A program made the translations under genes and the position numbers. The notes under the pieces were generated by a model, which had not been told where the DNA came from, did not search any database, and saw only the letters and a list, made by a program, of their open reading frames with translations. Below, piece after piece: positions 1 through 9,791 of a stretch of 64,000 nt of DNA. The stretch's first letter is position 1. Each line of letters starts with the position of its first letter. The DNA comes from Pleodorina starrii (lineage: Eukaryota > Chlorophyta > Chlorophyceae > Chlamydomonadales > Volvocaceae). The DNA lies in contig BRXU01000019.1 of assembly GCA_030267565.1 (NCBI GenBank), positions 2,530,501 through 2,594,500 on the forward strand. The letters are read 5' to 3'.

Positions 1-241
1 CCACGCTCCGCCGCCGCCCCCCACGTTCCGCTCGCCAACGCCGTCTCGTCCCTTGGCTGCGGTATCTTCTTGCTTACCTCCCCCTTCCCCTCCCCCCGGC
101 TGGTTACTTTGATGCCGGATTGCTTTGCCTTTGTTATTGCTTTTCCTCACGCTCCCCTCCGCTTTATTCCTCCTCCTTTCTCCTTACTCTATCCTCCTCA
201 TCCTCCTTTCTCCTTCTTTGTCCTTCTCTTCCAAAATAAAG
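1..241 (+). other. 3' part of an intron (pyrimidine-rich) before the first visible exon
   Basis: The stretch is strongly pyrimidine-rich on the + strand, especially 125-232, and ends in AAAG at 238-241. In the frame of the following exon a TAA sits at 237-239, so the reading frame cannot extend upstream without splicing. It is read as the end of an intron of the gene that continues at 242. The rest of that gene lies left of the window. Confidence 0.6.
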
Positions 242-2909
242 GCGCAACGAGCTCCTGGCCCGCATCCGGCTGCACCTGCGCTCCCGAGAGCCCCTCCCCG
301 GCCACTCGCCGTTCCGGGCCGACTCGGGAGTTGACGACAGCAGCGACCCACGGGTCGGTGCCGCTGCCTTGTCGACGCTGGCCGCCGCCGCCGCCGCCGC
401 CGAGCCCGGCGGCGGCGGCGGCATGATCCTGCCGCCGCCGCTACCCGGCATGATGCCCGCCGGCGGCGGCGGCGGCCCGCGCCAGGCGCGGCGGGGCGAC
501 GCCTCCGGCTCCGTCCTGATCACGCCCGGCGGACTCAGCGCGTCGGCCTCGGCGGCGGGTGGCCTTGACGGCGGCGGCGGCGGCGGCGTGCGCGTGTGGC
601 GCGAGGCGGCTGTACTTGTGGTGGCTGTGGCGGACTATGCCGGTCTGTGCCACATGCTTATGCCCGGGGAAATGGCGGACCTCTCGGCGCGCATGGCGGC
701 GGCGTTTGACCGTGCCATCGCGTCGTACGGTGCCGTACGGATCGAGGCCAGCAGCGGTGTCATGTCGGCGGCGGTGCTGCCGTCGGCGCCGGCGCCGCTT
801 CTGCCGCCCGACGCCGACGCCGAGGCCGTCGCCGCCGCCGCCGCCGCCGCGGCGGCGGCGGCGGGGCTGCGCCTGGCGGCGCTGCACCGCGTCGGCCGCG
901 CTCTGCTGGAAGCCGCCGCCACGCTGCCCGTGCCGGGCACCAGCACCTGCCTCCAGCTGCAGGAAGCGCTGGCGCTGGGGACCATCATGGGTCACTGTAC
1001 GGCACCCGTTGTCGGCAGTACAATGCTGTACTTTGGGCCCGTACTGGCGGAACTGCTGGACCTGGCGCGCCGCGCGCCGCCGATGACGATTGTCTCCCCC
1101 GACGGCGAGGCTCAGGCGCTGCGAGCCAGCGGCGCCGCCGCCGACATCCGGGGGCCGCTGTTTCTGGAGCCCGAGGATGGCGGCGGCGGCGCCGGAGGCG
1201 CCGCCGGCGCCGCCGCCGCCGCTGCGCGGCGGCTGTGGCTCGTGGAGGCCCACCCCTTCGCCCACCAGTACCTGCCGCCGCAGCTGCTCTTCTCCAGCAA
1301 CGTCCTGGCAATGCGGCCCGGCAGCTTCTTCCAGCGTTCCCTCGCCGCCGACACCGCCGCCGCCGCCCTCGCCGCCGGCTCGGACGAGCAGGGGAAGGTA
1401 TCCGGCTCCGCCTCCGCCGCCGCCGCCGCGTCGCTGCACCTCGCCGCGCATGCGCCACCGCCGCCGCCGCCGCCGCGAACGCTGGCGGCGACGCCAGGCC
1501 AGGGCGACGGCGCCGCCGGCGGCCCCCTGTCGGCCCTGCCCGTGAACCCCATGACGGCCGGCGAGCTGGCGCACGTCGCCTCCGCCAGCAATTCCGTCAC
1601 GGGTTTTAATGCCAGCCTGGGACTGTACAGCTTTGGCGGCGGCGGCGGCGGTTTGGGGATCTCCCTCGCGGCGTCGCGCGCCTTCAGCCAGACCTGCGCC
1701 GGCCCCGATTCGGACGCTTGGGGCCGGCTGGCGCAAGCGGCCGCGCACCCGAGCCTGTCGCCGCCGCCGCCATCGCCGCCAGCGCTGCAGTACCAGCAGC
1801 CGCAGCCGCTGGCGCCGCAGGGGGCGTCCCAGGCGGCCTCCAGCACCGGCCACACCGCCAGCGGCAACGGCGGCAGCACGAGCCAGCCCGTCAGCGGTAA
1901 CGGCAACGGCGGCGGCGGCGGCGCTGGGAACGGTAACGGCGGCGGCCTGGGAAGCCCTACGGGCTACGGCCCCACCATCACCTTCAGCCTTCAGGCCGCT
2001 GCCGCTGCCGCCGCCGCCGCCGCCACCACCGCGGCGGCCTCGGCGGCCAGCAACAGCGGCCGCTTCGCGCCCGCCGCCGCCTCCCAGTCCGACGCACTTG
2101 GGGGCCTGCTCTCATTCGCCCCCGCGGCTCACAACAGCTTGGCTGGCGGCATCGGCGGCGGCGCCGCCTCCGCCAGCGGCATCGCCAGCAGCGTCTCCGC
2201 CGCCGGCATGCTCGGAACGTCGCTTCTGTACGGCAGTGGGCAGCGCGCCCCAAACGTAGGCACGGGCGGCGGCGCCGGCGGCGCCGCCGCCGGCGGCGGC
2301 CTGGCGCTGGCGCTGATGGACCCGGAAGCGACGGCGGCGGAGCCGCAGATCCGCGCGCTCCGAAACGAGCTGGCTGCGATGCGGCTACAGCTGGAGGCGC
2401 TGCAGTCCGGCGCCGGCCGTGAGCCGACGTTCGGCGCCGCCCCCACGATCCCTCTGAATGGCGCACAGGCGACGCCGCTGCAGCGGCAGCTGACGGGCTC
2501 GCACTCGCAGTCGCTGGGAGGGGGGGTGAGTCTGGCCCCGGGGCTGGCGCCGGCGGCTCCACATGGGCAGGGGGACGTCCCGGCGCGGAGCGGCGGCGGC
2601 GGCGCCGCCGCCGCCGCCGCCGCCCCTCCCAGCCAACCAGCGCAACCTCGGCCTCTGCAGCCGCTGCAGCCGCCACAGCCGCCACAGCAGCAGCAGCAGC
2701 AGGACCGGCTGCTGGCCGCGCCAGCGCCTGTGCCAGCGCCAGCGCCAGCGCCGTCCTCCGCCGCCAGCACAGACGGCGGCGGCAGGTCAACGGGGGGTGG
2801 CGCGGCGGCGGCGGATGGTGCCTCGGTCAGGAGGGCGGGCAATGCGAAGAAGGGCTCCAGGCTGTCCCGGTTGTTTGGCAGGTCAGGAAAGGGCGGCCCG
2901 GAGAAGTGA
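242..2909 (+). CDS. C-terminal exon of a receiver-linked, degenerate class III nucleotide-cyclase-like protein
   Basis: The exon opens in frame with RNELLARIRLHLRSRE, the usual C-terminal helix of a response-regulator receiver domain. After a Gly/Ala/Pro linker, about 588-1130 resembles a class III adenylyl/guanylyl cyclase core: VAVADYAGLC in place of the FxDIVGFT strand, then AFDRAIASYGAVRIE, then HCTAPVVGSTMLYFG in place of the GPVVAGVVG...YxxFG segment. The first metal Asp (VADY) is kept. The second (GDxY) is replaced by ASSGVMSA, and the Asn/Arg of the NTASRM helix are replaced (FGPVLAELLDL), so catalysis is doubtful. A coiled coil (about 2325-2410) and a basic tail (LFGRSGKGG) follow low-complexity sequence. 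Receiver-cyclase fusions in volvocine algae include histidine-kinase rhodopsins (COP5/HKR type). The N-terminal sensor is off-window, so that identity is only possible. Stop TGA is at 2907-2909. Confidence 0.7.
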
Positions 2910-3415
2910 ACTCGCGAGGCCCGAGCCCCTTTTTTCTTCTTCTCTTTCGTGAAACGAACCCGAGACTAACAAGGGGGAGAATATGTGTGTATGTGTATGT
3001 ATGTATGTTTGGGGGCGGGCGGGGCGCAGCTTCGGCGGGGTGGGCAGGAGGGTGCGTAAAACGAGCGAGCAGTACACACAACACGACGTGGGGCTGTCGG
3101 GGGCTGGTGTGTGTGCTCGTATGTTTGCGTACATGTGCCTGTGTGCGTGCGTGCGCGTGAGTGTGCGTTGACGCCTGTGTTTACGTTTATCACCATGTCT
3201 CGATGTCTGCACGCGGACGCATCTGTGCGCGGACGCGTGCACCGCATTGCATTGCATTGGACCATTAATCCATTTTGTATGTGGACGGCGTGCGACTCAG
3301 CCGTGCCAGGTGGGCCCTGCGGGGCGAGTCTGCGTTTGGACGCCCGCCGCCGTTACGTGTGTGTGTGTACACATACACATATATATCTCAACATACCGTA
3401 ACCCGTGCGTGCTAT

Positions 3416-3485
3416 TCCGTGCGCGCGCGTGTGTGCGCGCGCGTGCGTGCGTGTGTGCGCGTGCGCGTGTGTGTGGTGTGTGTGC
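3416..3485. repeat. GT/GC-rich alternating purine-pyrimidine tract
   Basis: About 70 bp of alternating GC/GT/GTGC sequence after ATTCC at 3411-3418. This is the kind of tract that can adopt Z-DNA. Similar shorter tracts occur at 3110-3165 and 4370-4440. Confidence 0.7.
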
Positions 3486-5540
3486 AGCTACACCTTTTCT
3501 CCAATTCGAGCTATTATAACAGCCGTCGCGCGTTTGCACGCGCGCGCCCACGCTGATCGTGAAATGTATGCGGGCGTTGGTGCTTCTGGAAGGATGCTTC
3601 TGGAAGGATGTTTCAAAGGATGCTGGAGGATGCGGGCCTCCTATGGGGGCTTGGGGCACAAGGGCTGAAGTATACTGAAGCGGGCGTTCCTCCTGGGTGC
3701 TTCAAGGGTGCTTCAAGGGTGCTGAAGGATGCCGATGCTTTGTCGCCCTAGGGCGCAGCGCGCCGCGGCGGGGGATGCGCCCTGTGCCGAAGGGGGAGGG
3801 GGAGGGGGAAGCTGCAGGCGGAGCGGCGAAGCTGCTGGCTGGCGGCTGGCTTGGGCCGGATGTGGGAAACGCTTTGGTTGCCTCGAGTCGACTGTGGCTA
3901 GGAATGAAAAATGCGGTAGCATGAAATTCAAAGGACTGGGCCGGAATCTATTGGAACGGAGACGAACCGGAAACGCAAACGAGTGGTGTATGTGGAGCGG
4001 AGGTGGGTAAACAGGAGAGTGGAATGGCGCCGGCCCCGGAGGGAGGGAGGACGACGGCGACGACGACGACGAGTCTGAGTCGGGCCGGGATGGAAGCCGC
4101 TGCGCCTGCCGACAGGTCGGTCGGTCAGTCGGTCGGTGGGTGGGTGGGTGGGTTGGCCGACAACCGGCCGGCACTGGATTGATGGATTGGCTCTCGCCCC
4201 TCCCTCCTCGATTGGATGGGTGCCTGGATGGGTCAAGTCTCGAGTCTCGAGTGCGCTCGCCGCTGCTGTGTAGCGACACAGGGCGTCTAACCGCTCGCGA
4301 GTGAGTGAGTGAGTGCTTTTGTGTTTGCGTGTGTGATTGCTTGCGCCCGTGATCTACCGTATCTATCACGTGCGTGCGCGCCTGCATGCGCGCGCGAATA
4401 TCGGTATGTATATGTATGTGTGTGTTTGTGTGTGCGTATGTGTCGTCGCGCGCCACAGCTGCCTTCCGGTCTTGCACGCCGGCGCTGCGGCTAGCGGTTG
4501 GTGATGTCATTGTTTTTTGTGAGTGGGTGGTGTTTTCTTCCCACCAGCAGCAGCGGGTGGTGGTGGCGGCGCGGACTCAGCGCGTGCGGTGGATGCGGTG
4601 GATCCACCGCAGGCCGCCGAGGCGGCCGCCGGGTGCCGTACCGTGCTGTGCTGTGCTGTGCTGTGGCCTGCTTGGCCTGCATGGGCCCCTGCTCGAGCGC
4701 GCGTTCAACTCGATGGATGGCTCAACGCCAGGTCCGGTAAGGAAGGAGCACTCGCAAGCGCGCGCCTGCTTACGTACCGGCACGCAACCATGGCGGTCGA
4801 TACCGGTGGGCGGGTGGGCGGGTGAGGTAGGCCACCCGAAATTTCGTTTGACCAGTTCAATACCGTGGTTGGATCGCGACCTGGCTGGAGCATTCGAAAG
4901 GTTCTATTATCGGGAATTCGGAAAGGTAGATGCGCGCTGCTGGCCTCGTCCTGTGTGGTCTCCTACCTTGTGACTGAAATGGGCGGTGTGTGCGCTCATC
5001 CCGCGAATTGCTCTCTCTCTCTCTCCCTCTCGCGCTGTGTCTCTCGCTGTCTCCCTCCGAATGCGCAGCGCGACGGCGGCTTCTCGCGAAGACGCTGTGG
5101 GATGGATGTGGAACGTTCGTCATGTATGCAGCTTGTCGTATAAACTTTGCGCGCTCGAGCGAGTGCGCTCGAGCGAGTGTCCGAGTGATGCCGGGATTGG
5201 TGCGTCTGCGGGGTCTGCGCTGCACGCCACGCACGCTCGGGCGCTCGGGGTGGCTCGGTGGCCCACTTGGTCTTCAAATTTGGAAGAGCAGTAATAATGA
5301 TAATAACAACACTAATACTAATAATGCCTTGATACGGTAGTCATAATAATGATAGTACAGCAGTACACGTATTACGCATTACGCATTACGTTGGTGGCCT
5401 GGCCTGGCAAGCCCTGTCCAGTTTCCCGTTTCGGACGGTACGACGGCCCAGCAGCAGGAGGAGAAGCGGCAGTGGGTCCTGGGTCGGGTGGCTCAGGGCC
5501 ATCAGGGGCAGATTTGATTACCGATGCGGGTGGTGGCTCC

Positions 5541-5608
5541 CGGCTTGCGCAGGGTCAGGCAGGGTCAGGCAGGGTTGGGCAGGGTCGGGCAGGGTCGGGC
5601 AGGCAGGG
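5541..5608. repeat. 10-bp minisatellite GGGTCRGGCA
   Basis: About six tandem copies of a CAGGGTCRGG-type decamer, with T and G variants, between 5545 and 5606. Confidence 0.75.
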
Positions 5609-5762
5609 CTACTTGCAGGCCGCAGCCCTATCTGCCGTCCGTGTGGTGTTGGGGTGGTGGTGACTCCCGGGACAGTCAGGCTGGCCGGCTGGCAGGAAGG
5701 ACGGCGGCGGGCCGGCTGGCCTACCGCGCAGGCAGGCTTTCAACCTGAGCCAGCAGCCGTAG

Positions 5763-5825
5763 CCGCAGCCGGGAACGGGAACGGGGACGGGGGCGGGGGC
5801 GGGGACGGGAACGGGGACGGGACGG
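5763..5825. repeat. GGGACGG / GGAACGG G-run repeat
   Basis: Tandem hexamers of the GGGAAC, GGGGAC and GGGGGC type at about 5765-5822 give more than four closely spaced G-runs on the + strand, a potential G-quadruplex. Confidence 0.6.
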
Positions 5826-6110
5826 TCCGCGCGCTCCCGCTCCATGCGCGCCGCTGGGGCGTGCCGGTAAACCCCGCGCGCGGGGGGAGGCAGGGGAGGG
5901 GAGGGGATAAAAAGAAGAGGGGAGGGGCAGCGGTGGCCTGCGGCGGGGGGGGGGAGGCAGGGGGGAAGGGTGCCTGCGCGTGCGCGTGTGGCAAAACCAC
6001 AGGGGTTGGGCTCGCGGCGCGGCACCGGCGCCGTTTGGTGGTCCTCGGTCCAAGAGGGGGGGCGCGAGCGTGGATTGCCCGCTTGTGGCAGGTATCGAAT
6101 CATATTGTAC

Positions 6111-6200
6111 GGTATCGTATCCTGAGTGGTATCGTATCCTGAGTATCGTATCCTGAGTATCGTATCCTGAGTATCGTATCCTGAGTATCGTATCCTGAGT
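6111..6200. repeat. 14-bp tandem repeat GTATCGTATCCTGA
   Basis: Five to six tandem copies of GTATCGTATCCTGA. The first two are separated by an extra GTG, and the last is followed by GGGGTATTTC. Confidence 0.85.
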
Positions 6201-6741
6201 GGGGTATTTCGCAGCGCTGAGAGTATCTATCGTCAGGATATCTATCCAGGAGGGGATTTTCCCGGCTGAACACAGCCCCGGGATATACCATGCCCACCTG
6301 TGAGGCCGGATTACCTAAACCTTCAATTCATGCACGGCAAAATTGTCTTCAGATTTCCAAAAATAATTTTCAACCAAATACATCTTCATGACCCTTCATT
6401 GGTCTCAGGACCAATTCCGAGTATATCTTAAGATAACCACCCTGTTTTTGATTGCTGTTGTCTATTTGTGCGCTGCAACCGGGGCAGACGATGTTACATG
6501 TGGCGTTCATCCAAGGTGGGCGGCTCGGCCCGCCATGTTCGCTAAGCCCACTCGTGCTCGCGGATACATGGTAAAGGCTTTCACGGACACCGCACGTGTG
6601 CGGAATCAACTTATAATTGCAATTTGATACAGGCAACCAGTCTTGCATCAATGGAGGCTTGATAAAAGAGATGCAGACTTCAAACAATTACCTAATGCTT
6701 GAGAAGCTTGACTTCTCCGACAACCGGAGACGACCATAAGG

Positions 6742-6745
6742 ACGT
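6742..6745. repeat. Target-site duplication ACGT (left)
   Basis: ACGT immediately precedes TGTAGC of the left LTR. The same four bases at 10863-10866 follow GCTACA of the right LTR. Confidence 0.7.
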
Positions 6746-6988
6746 TGTAGCAACCATGTGTGGGTCACCGTTATCGATGTCGGGACACGATGTACAAAGG
6801 CCTACGGTTGAGCCTGATAGAAGGTGTGAGAAACTGCACGACCTTAGGGAAACACGATCATAGGGAAGCACCTTCGTGCACCTGCGGTAGTGACAGAAGT
6901 GCTATTGCGTAAGAGGAAGCTACGAGAAGCGATGACGCGAGGCACGTTCGAGTAGCTTCCAATGACGCAACTTCGCGCAGTTGCTGTA

Positions 6989-7140
6989 GTAGGTTTGGCG
7001 AGGCCAAAGGGTACTTTCGCGTAGCTACCATAGTAGGTTTGGCGAGGCAAAAGGGCACTTTCGCACAGCTGCCGTTGTAGGTTTGGCGAGGCCAAAGGGT
7101 ACTTTCGCACAGCTGCCGTAGTAGGTTTGACCAGGCCAAA
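6989..7140. repeat. 44-bp tandem repeat in U3 of left LTR
   Basis: Three full and one partial copies start at 6989, 7033, 7077 and 7121, exactly 44 bp apart, each beginning GTAGGTTTGG (the fourth GTAGGTTTGA). They lie 30-180 bp upstream of the TATA box, the usual place for LTR enhancer repeats. The same array is in the right LTR at about 10035-10186. Confidence 0.9.
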
Positions 7141-7169
7141 TACGCTGTACGACAGGGCTTCGCCAATAG

Positions 7170-7176
7170 TATAAAA
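7170..7176 (+). promoter_or_regulatory. TATA box of left LTR
   Basis: TATAAAA in the context AATAGTATAAAAGGCG, downstream of the 44-bp repeats. It would set transcription start near 7200, within the LTR (U3/R boundary). The matching box in the right LTR is at about 10216-10222. Confidence 0.7.
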
Positions 7177-7291
7177 GGCGCAAATTTCCGGTCTTTTGGC
7201 AGGCAGTCGAGATCGGGCTAGTGAGTCCCCGCTGACCTCATAGTACCTGGCCCGGCCTTAAGAATCTGAGACTAATGGCAATCTGGTAATC

Positions 7292-7296
7292 TGTAA
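7292..7296 (+). terminator. TGTAA polyadenylation signal in LTR
   Basis: TGTAA about 115 bp downstream of the TATA box. TGTAA is the usual green-algal polyadenylation signal. The copy that would end the element's transcript is in the right LTR at about 10338-10342. Confidence 0.5.
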
Positions 7297-7808
7297 CAAC
7301 GAAAGCAAGGAATCTCTGACTCAAACCCTCTGACTCTTAGCACAATAGTACCGAGACTCTCTTCCAACCAGCCAACGATCATCTACAAGATCCCTGTCCA
7401 AGAACCCCTCGAACCTCCCCGGTTCACAAGACCCAAGTGTACGACAAGGCCTCGTACTGTACGACAAGTCCCCAAGCACCAAGCTTTAACATACGACTTA
7501 ACCAAGTCTCCTAAACGATAACTGGGCCATCGGCCTTTGGGACAAACGCTGCCAGAACAAGTGAAAGAGTCATCCCCCGGGCCTTAGGCCTTAGGACGTT
7601 ACGCTGTATCAGTCACTCAGCAGAACAAGGTCACTAGGGTCTGCGCGTGTCAGTCTTGGGTTAAAACAGTAAAGTACATCGTCACCTACGGCTTTACTGG
7701 CAGTATACCACTGAGAACGATCACTGGTGCATTCTCTGTCCAGCCCCGCTAGCCGGCCATACACGAAAAATTTTGGGTGGTCGTGTTTGTTGTGGGTGTG
7801 GGCTTTAG

Positions 7809-7820
7809 TGGTATCGAGAC
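7809..7820 (+). other. Primer-binding-site-like sequence
   Basis: TGGTATCGAGAC directly follows the left LTR. It begins TGG (complement of tRNA CCA-3') and resembles the initiator-Met-type site TGGTATCAGAGC with one base moved. Confidence 0.6.
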
Positions 7821-7904
7821 CAGGTTCTCAGGTTGGGCATAGCTGCACCCATAGACGGCCGCTCATGCTTCACGGGACCGGACATCGGTACATCCTGAAG
7901 GTCC

Positions 7905-9632
7905 ATGGAAGACCAATACTCATCATGGCAAACTATAATCCCACTTTATAACGACGGAGATGACTCACAACAGTGGCTTGCACGGCTTGAGCGCTTCGCT
8001 CGTGTGTACGGCTGGACTGACGAGGATAAGTTGGACGTTGCCGTATGTCAACTCGGCGACGGCGCTGCCCGATGGTTCTCTGGTGTAGAGGCTGAGCTTC
8101 AGACCTGGCCCGAGTTTAGAGCTGCATTCTTAACGCGCTTTGATGTTCCAGAGGAGGAATTGTACAGTCGACTGGCACACTGCCGTCAGGAACGAGGCGA
8201 ATCCGTACGTATGTACGCTGATCGGTACCGTAACCTGGCCGCGCGGCTACCAGCATATTGGGATGATGACAATGCGTGTCACAAGAGCCAGTTTCTCCGA
8301 GGCTTGGATGAGCACGTCAGGCGGTCAACGCTACTGTTGCGTCCCCGTAATCTTGCGGAAGCAATTAATGATGCTGTTTATGTTAGCGAGTCACCGCATT
8401 ACGCTCGGGTACAGGATAAAGGGCCGCGACGCTCGAACGCTGCTGGCATTCGTCCGCGCCGCGACGACCTTCGTTACCGACCCCTGGGTCATGAGCCGAG
8501 CCATGTTAGCTACAGAGACGACACCCGGTTGGAGGCACAGATTACCCTACTGACGTCACAGGTGGAGCACTGGATTTCCATTCTAGAGAAAGGAGAGAGC
8601 GCAGCCTTTGAGCAAGAGTACTTTGAGTTACACCCTAGCTCACTACACCGACGACAACAGGCTTATTCAGCACCCTACGCGGATTATCCTAGTGGCGAGC
8701 CGGATTTTTACGAAGAAACAGACGCACCTGATCCCGAAGACTGGGAGGCTGAGCCACCGTACACAAATGAGGACTATACAACCGAGAATCGGGAGGACTG
8801 GAAGCAGACAGATGTGTCCGATTCTGGCAGTTTTTCTGAACGCGCTTCGGTGGAGCCTGATGCTATTGACGTTGGGACCTTCCACGCCACTGACACCCCT
8901 GTACTGGAGGACTGTATCACGCCTTCATGTGTTTCGCAACTGACCTTGGAGGGTGAACCACTCGCCACAGACGCCCCTTACCTAATCGTTGAGACCGCGC
9001 CGCCACTAGCCACATCACCCTCGCTATCATCCACTCTCGTTTGGGACGCACCGAAGAGGCAAGAAGACTCTGCTGACATCTACCAGTATGCGTACGATAG
9101 CCTGGAACCTGCCGTACCAGTTAACACTGTTCCACTAGACAACGCCAAGCCTTCACTACAAGACGACTCGGGACCTGCTTCAAGCCCCTCGCCAACGGAT
9201 AAGGACGCTGAGATCCCACAGCCACTGCAGTTTACTACCGAATCGGCCCCTGAAGCCGTGCCCCAACCGCTACCAGACGAGAATCCTACGCCAATCTTCA
9301 GCGCTGAGCTCATTTTTGACCCCGTGGAGACGCACCTAGACGATGCTAATCCCTACATTTCGGCGGATGACGAGTATTTGAATTATGCTGGGATGCTGGA
9401 GATTGCTTTCCGCACCGGTTTTCCACGCATGTGGAGCCTCACACTCGGTTTTGACAACCATAACAGCATAGAAAAACCTTCACACGGCCTCTTCCTGGGC
9501 ATGCTCCTCCGCATCCTGAGCCTCTACACTATCCTGATGTGCCTCATGAGCTGTCCAAGGTGGCTTCTGAGTTCCAGTACCGGACCGAACCAGCATTTCG
9601 TTCCGATGAACAAGCGTATTGTGATATACTAG
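7905..9632 (+). CDS. Gag-like capsid protein of the LTR element (575 aa)
   Basis: The ATG lies in GTCCATGGAA and the frame is open to TAG at 9630-9632. Residues about 20-160 read as a Retrotrans_gag-type capsid domain: QQWLARLERFARVYGWTDE, then GDGAARWFSGVE, TWPEFRAAFLTRF, LAHCRQERGESVRMYADRYR and LRGLDEHVRRST. Together these follow the helical order of Ty3-type Gag. A long acidic, Pro/Glu/Asp-rich region follows. No CCHC zinc knuckle, protease DTG or DSG, or RT YxDD motif is present. The last 60 residues or so turn hydrophobic and basic and may be a frame-shifted remnant. The expected role is assembly of particles around the element RNA, with enzymes borrowed from an autonomous relative. Confidence 0.85.
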   Translation: MEDQYSSWQTIIPLYNDGDDSQQWLARLERFARVYGWTDEDKLDVAVCQLGDGAARWFSGVEAELQTWPEFRAAFLTRFDVPEEELYSRLAHCRQERGESVRMYADRYRNLAARLPAYWDDDNACHKSQFLRGLDEHVRRSTLLLRPRNLAEAINDAVYVSESPHYARVQDKGPRRSNAAGIRPRRDDLRYRPLGHEPSHVSYRDDTRLEAQITLLTSQVEHWISILEKGESAAFEQEYFELHPSSLHRRQQAYSAPYADYPSGEPDFYEETDAPDPEDWEAEPPYTNEDYTTENREDWKQTDVSDSGSFSERASVEPDAIDVGTFHATDTPVLEDCITPSCVSQLTLEGEPLATDAPYLIVETAPPLATSPSLSSTLVWDAPKRQEDSADIYQYAYDSLEPAVPVNTVPLDNAKPSLQDDSGPASSPSPTDKDAEIPQPLQFTTESAPEAVPQPLPDENPTPIFSAELIFDPVETHLDDANPYISADDEYLNYAGMLEIAFRTGFPRMWSLTLGFDNHNSIEKPSHGLFLGMLLRILSLYTILMCLMSCPRWLLSSSTGPNQHFVPMNKRIVIY

Positions 9633-9770
9633 GGGGCAGCCATGAGATCGTTTCGAATAAAATGCGGCTCGGGTAGTGGTACTGCGACTGTGTTTAATAG
9701 GCCAACTGTAGTATCGACCCTAGTTTACGGCCGTCAGACTCACGACTGGCCAGGGGTCGGCCAGGACTCG

Positions 9771-9780
9771 GAGGGGGGGG
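9771..9780 (+). other. Polypurine tract candidate
   Basis: GAGGGGGGGG lies 11 bp before the right LTR. The 11-bp gap, which contains GCTACA, is unusual; see findings. Confidence 0.5.
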
Positions 9781-9791
9781 CACGCTACAGC

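Larger units (their letters stand above)
2910..6690. other. Intergenic / 3' flank, repeat-rich, no supportable gene
   Basis: No frame here has domain-like sequence or convincing splice-linked exons. The stretch holds GT/GC dinucleotide tracts (3360-3485), short imperfect repeats of a GGATGCTTC type (3590-3640 and 3690-3735), a GCTGT run (4644-4665), a CT run (5010-5050) and the minisatellites listed separately. No clear TGTAA polyadenylation signal was found close behind the stop at 2909. Confidence 0.6.
6746..7808 (+). repeat. Left LTR
   Basis: It starts TGTAGCAACCATG and is nearly identical to 9792-10854. Differences seen are C/A at about 7049 and G/A at about 7182. Its 3' end lacks the terminal TCGCTACA present in the right LTR and runs straight into the primer-binding-like sequence. 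That suggests a small deletion at the LTR/PBS junction. It contains a TATA box, a TGTAA signal and a 44-bp tandem repeat. Confidence 0.9.

Noticed and set aside
441..1853. Long open frames antisense to, or out of frame with, the 242-2909 exon (and likewise around 34-43 kb)
   Set aside because: They are GC-driven shadow frames with Arg/Ala/Gly-only composition. The sense frame carries the domain signal.
242..2909. Naming the first gene as a histidine-kinase rhodopsin (COP5/HKR1)
   Set aside because: Only the end of a receiver and a cyclase-like domain are visible. Other receiver-cyclase fusions exist.
6388..6627. 79-aa secreted-looking peptide frame (FLIAVVYLCAATGADD)
   Set aside because: Short, overlaps an equally open minus-strand frame, no supporting context. 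It is next to a transposon insertion.
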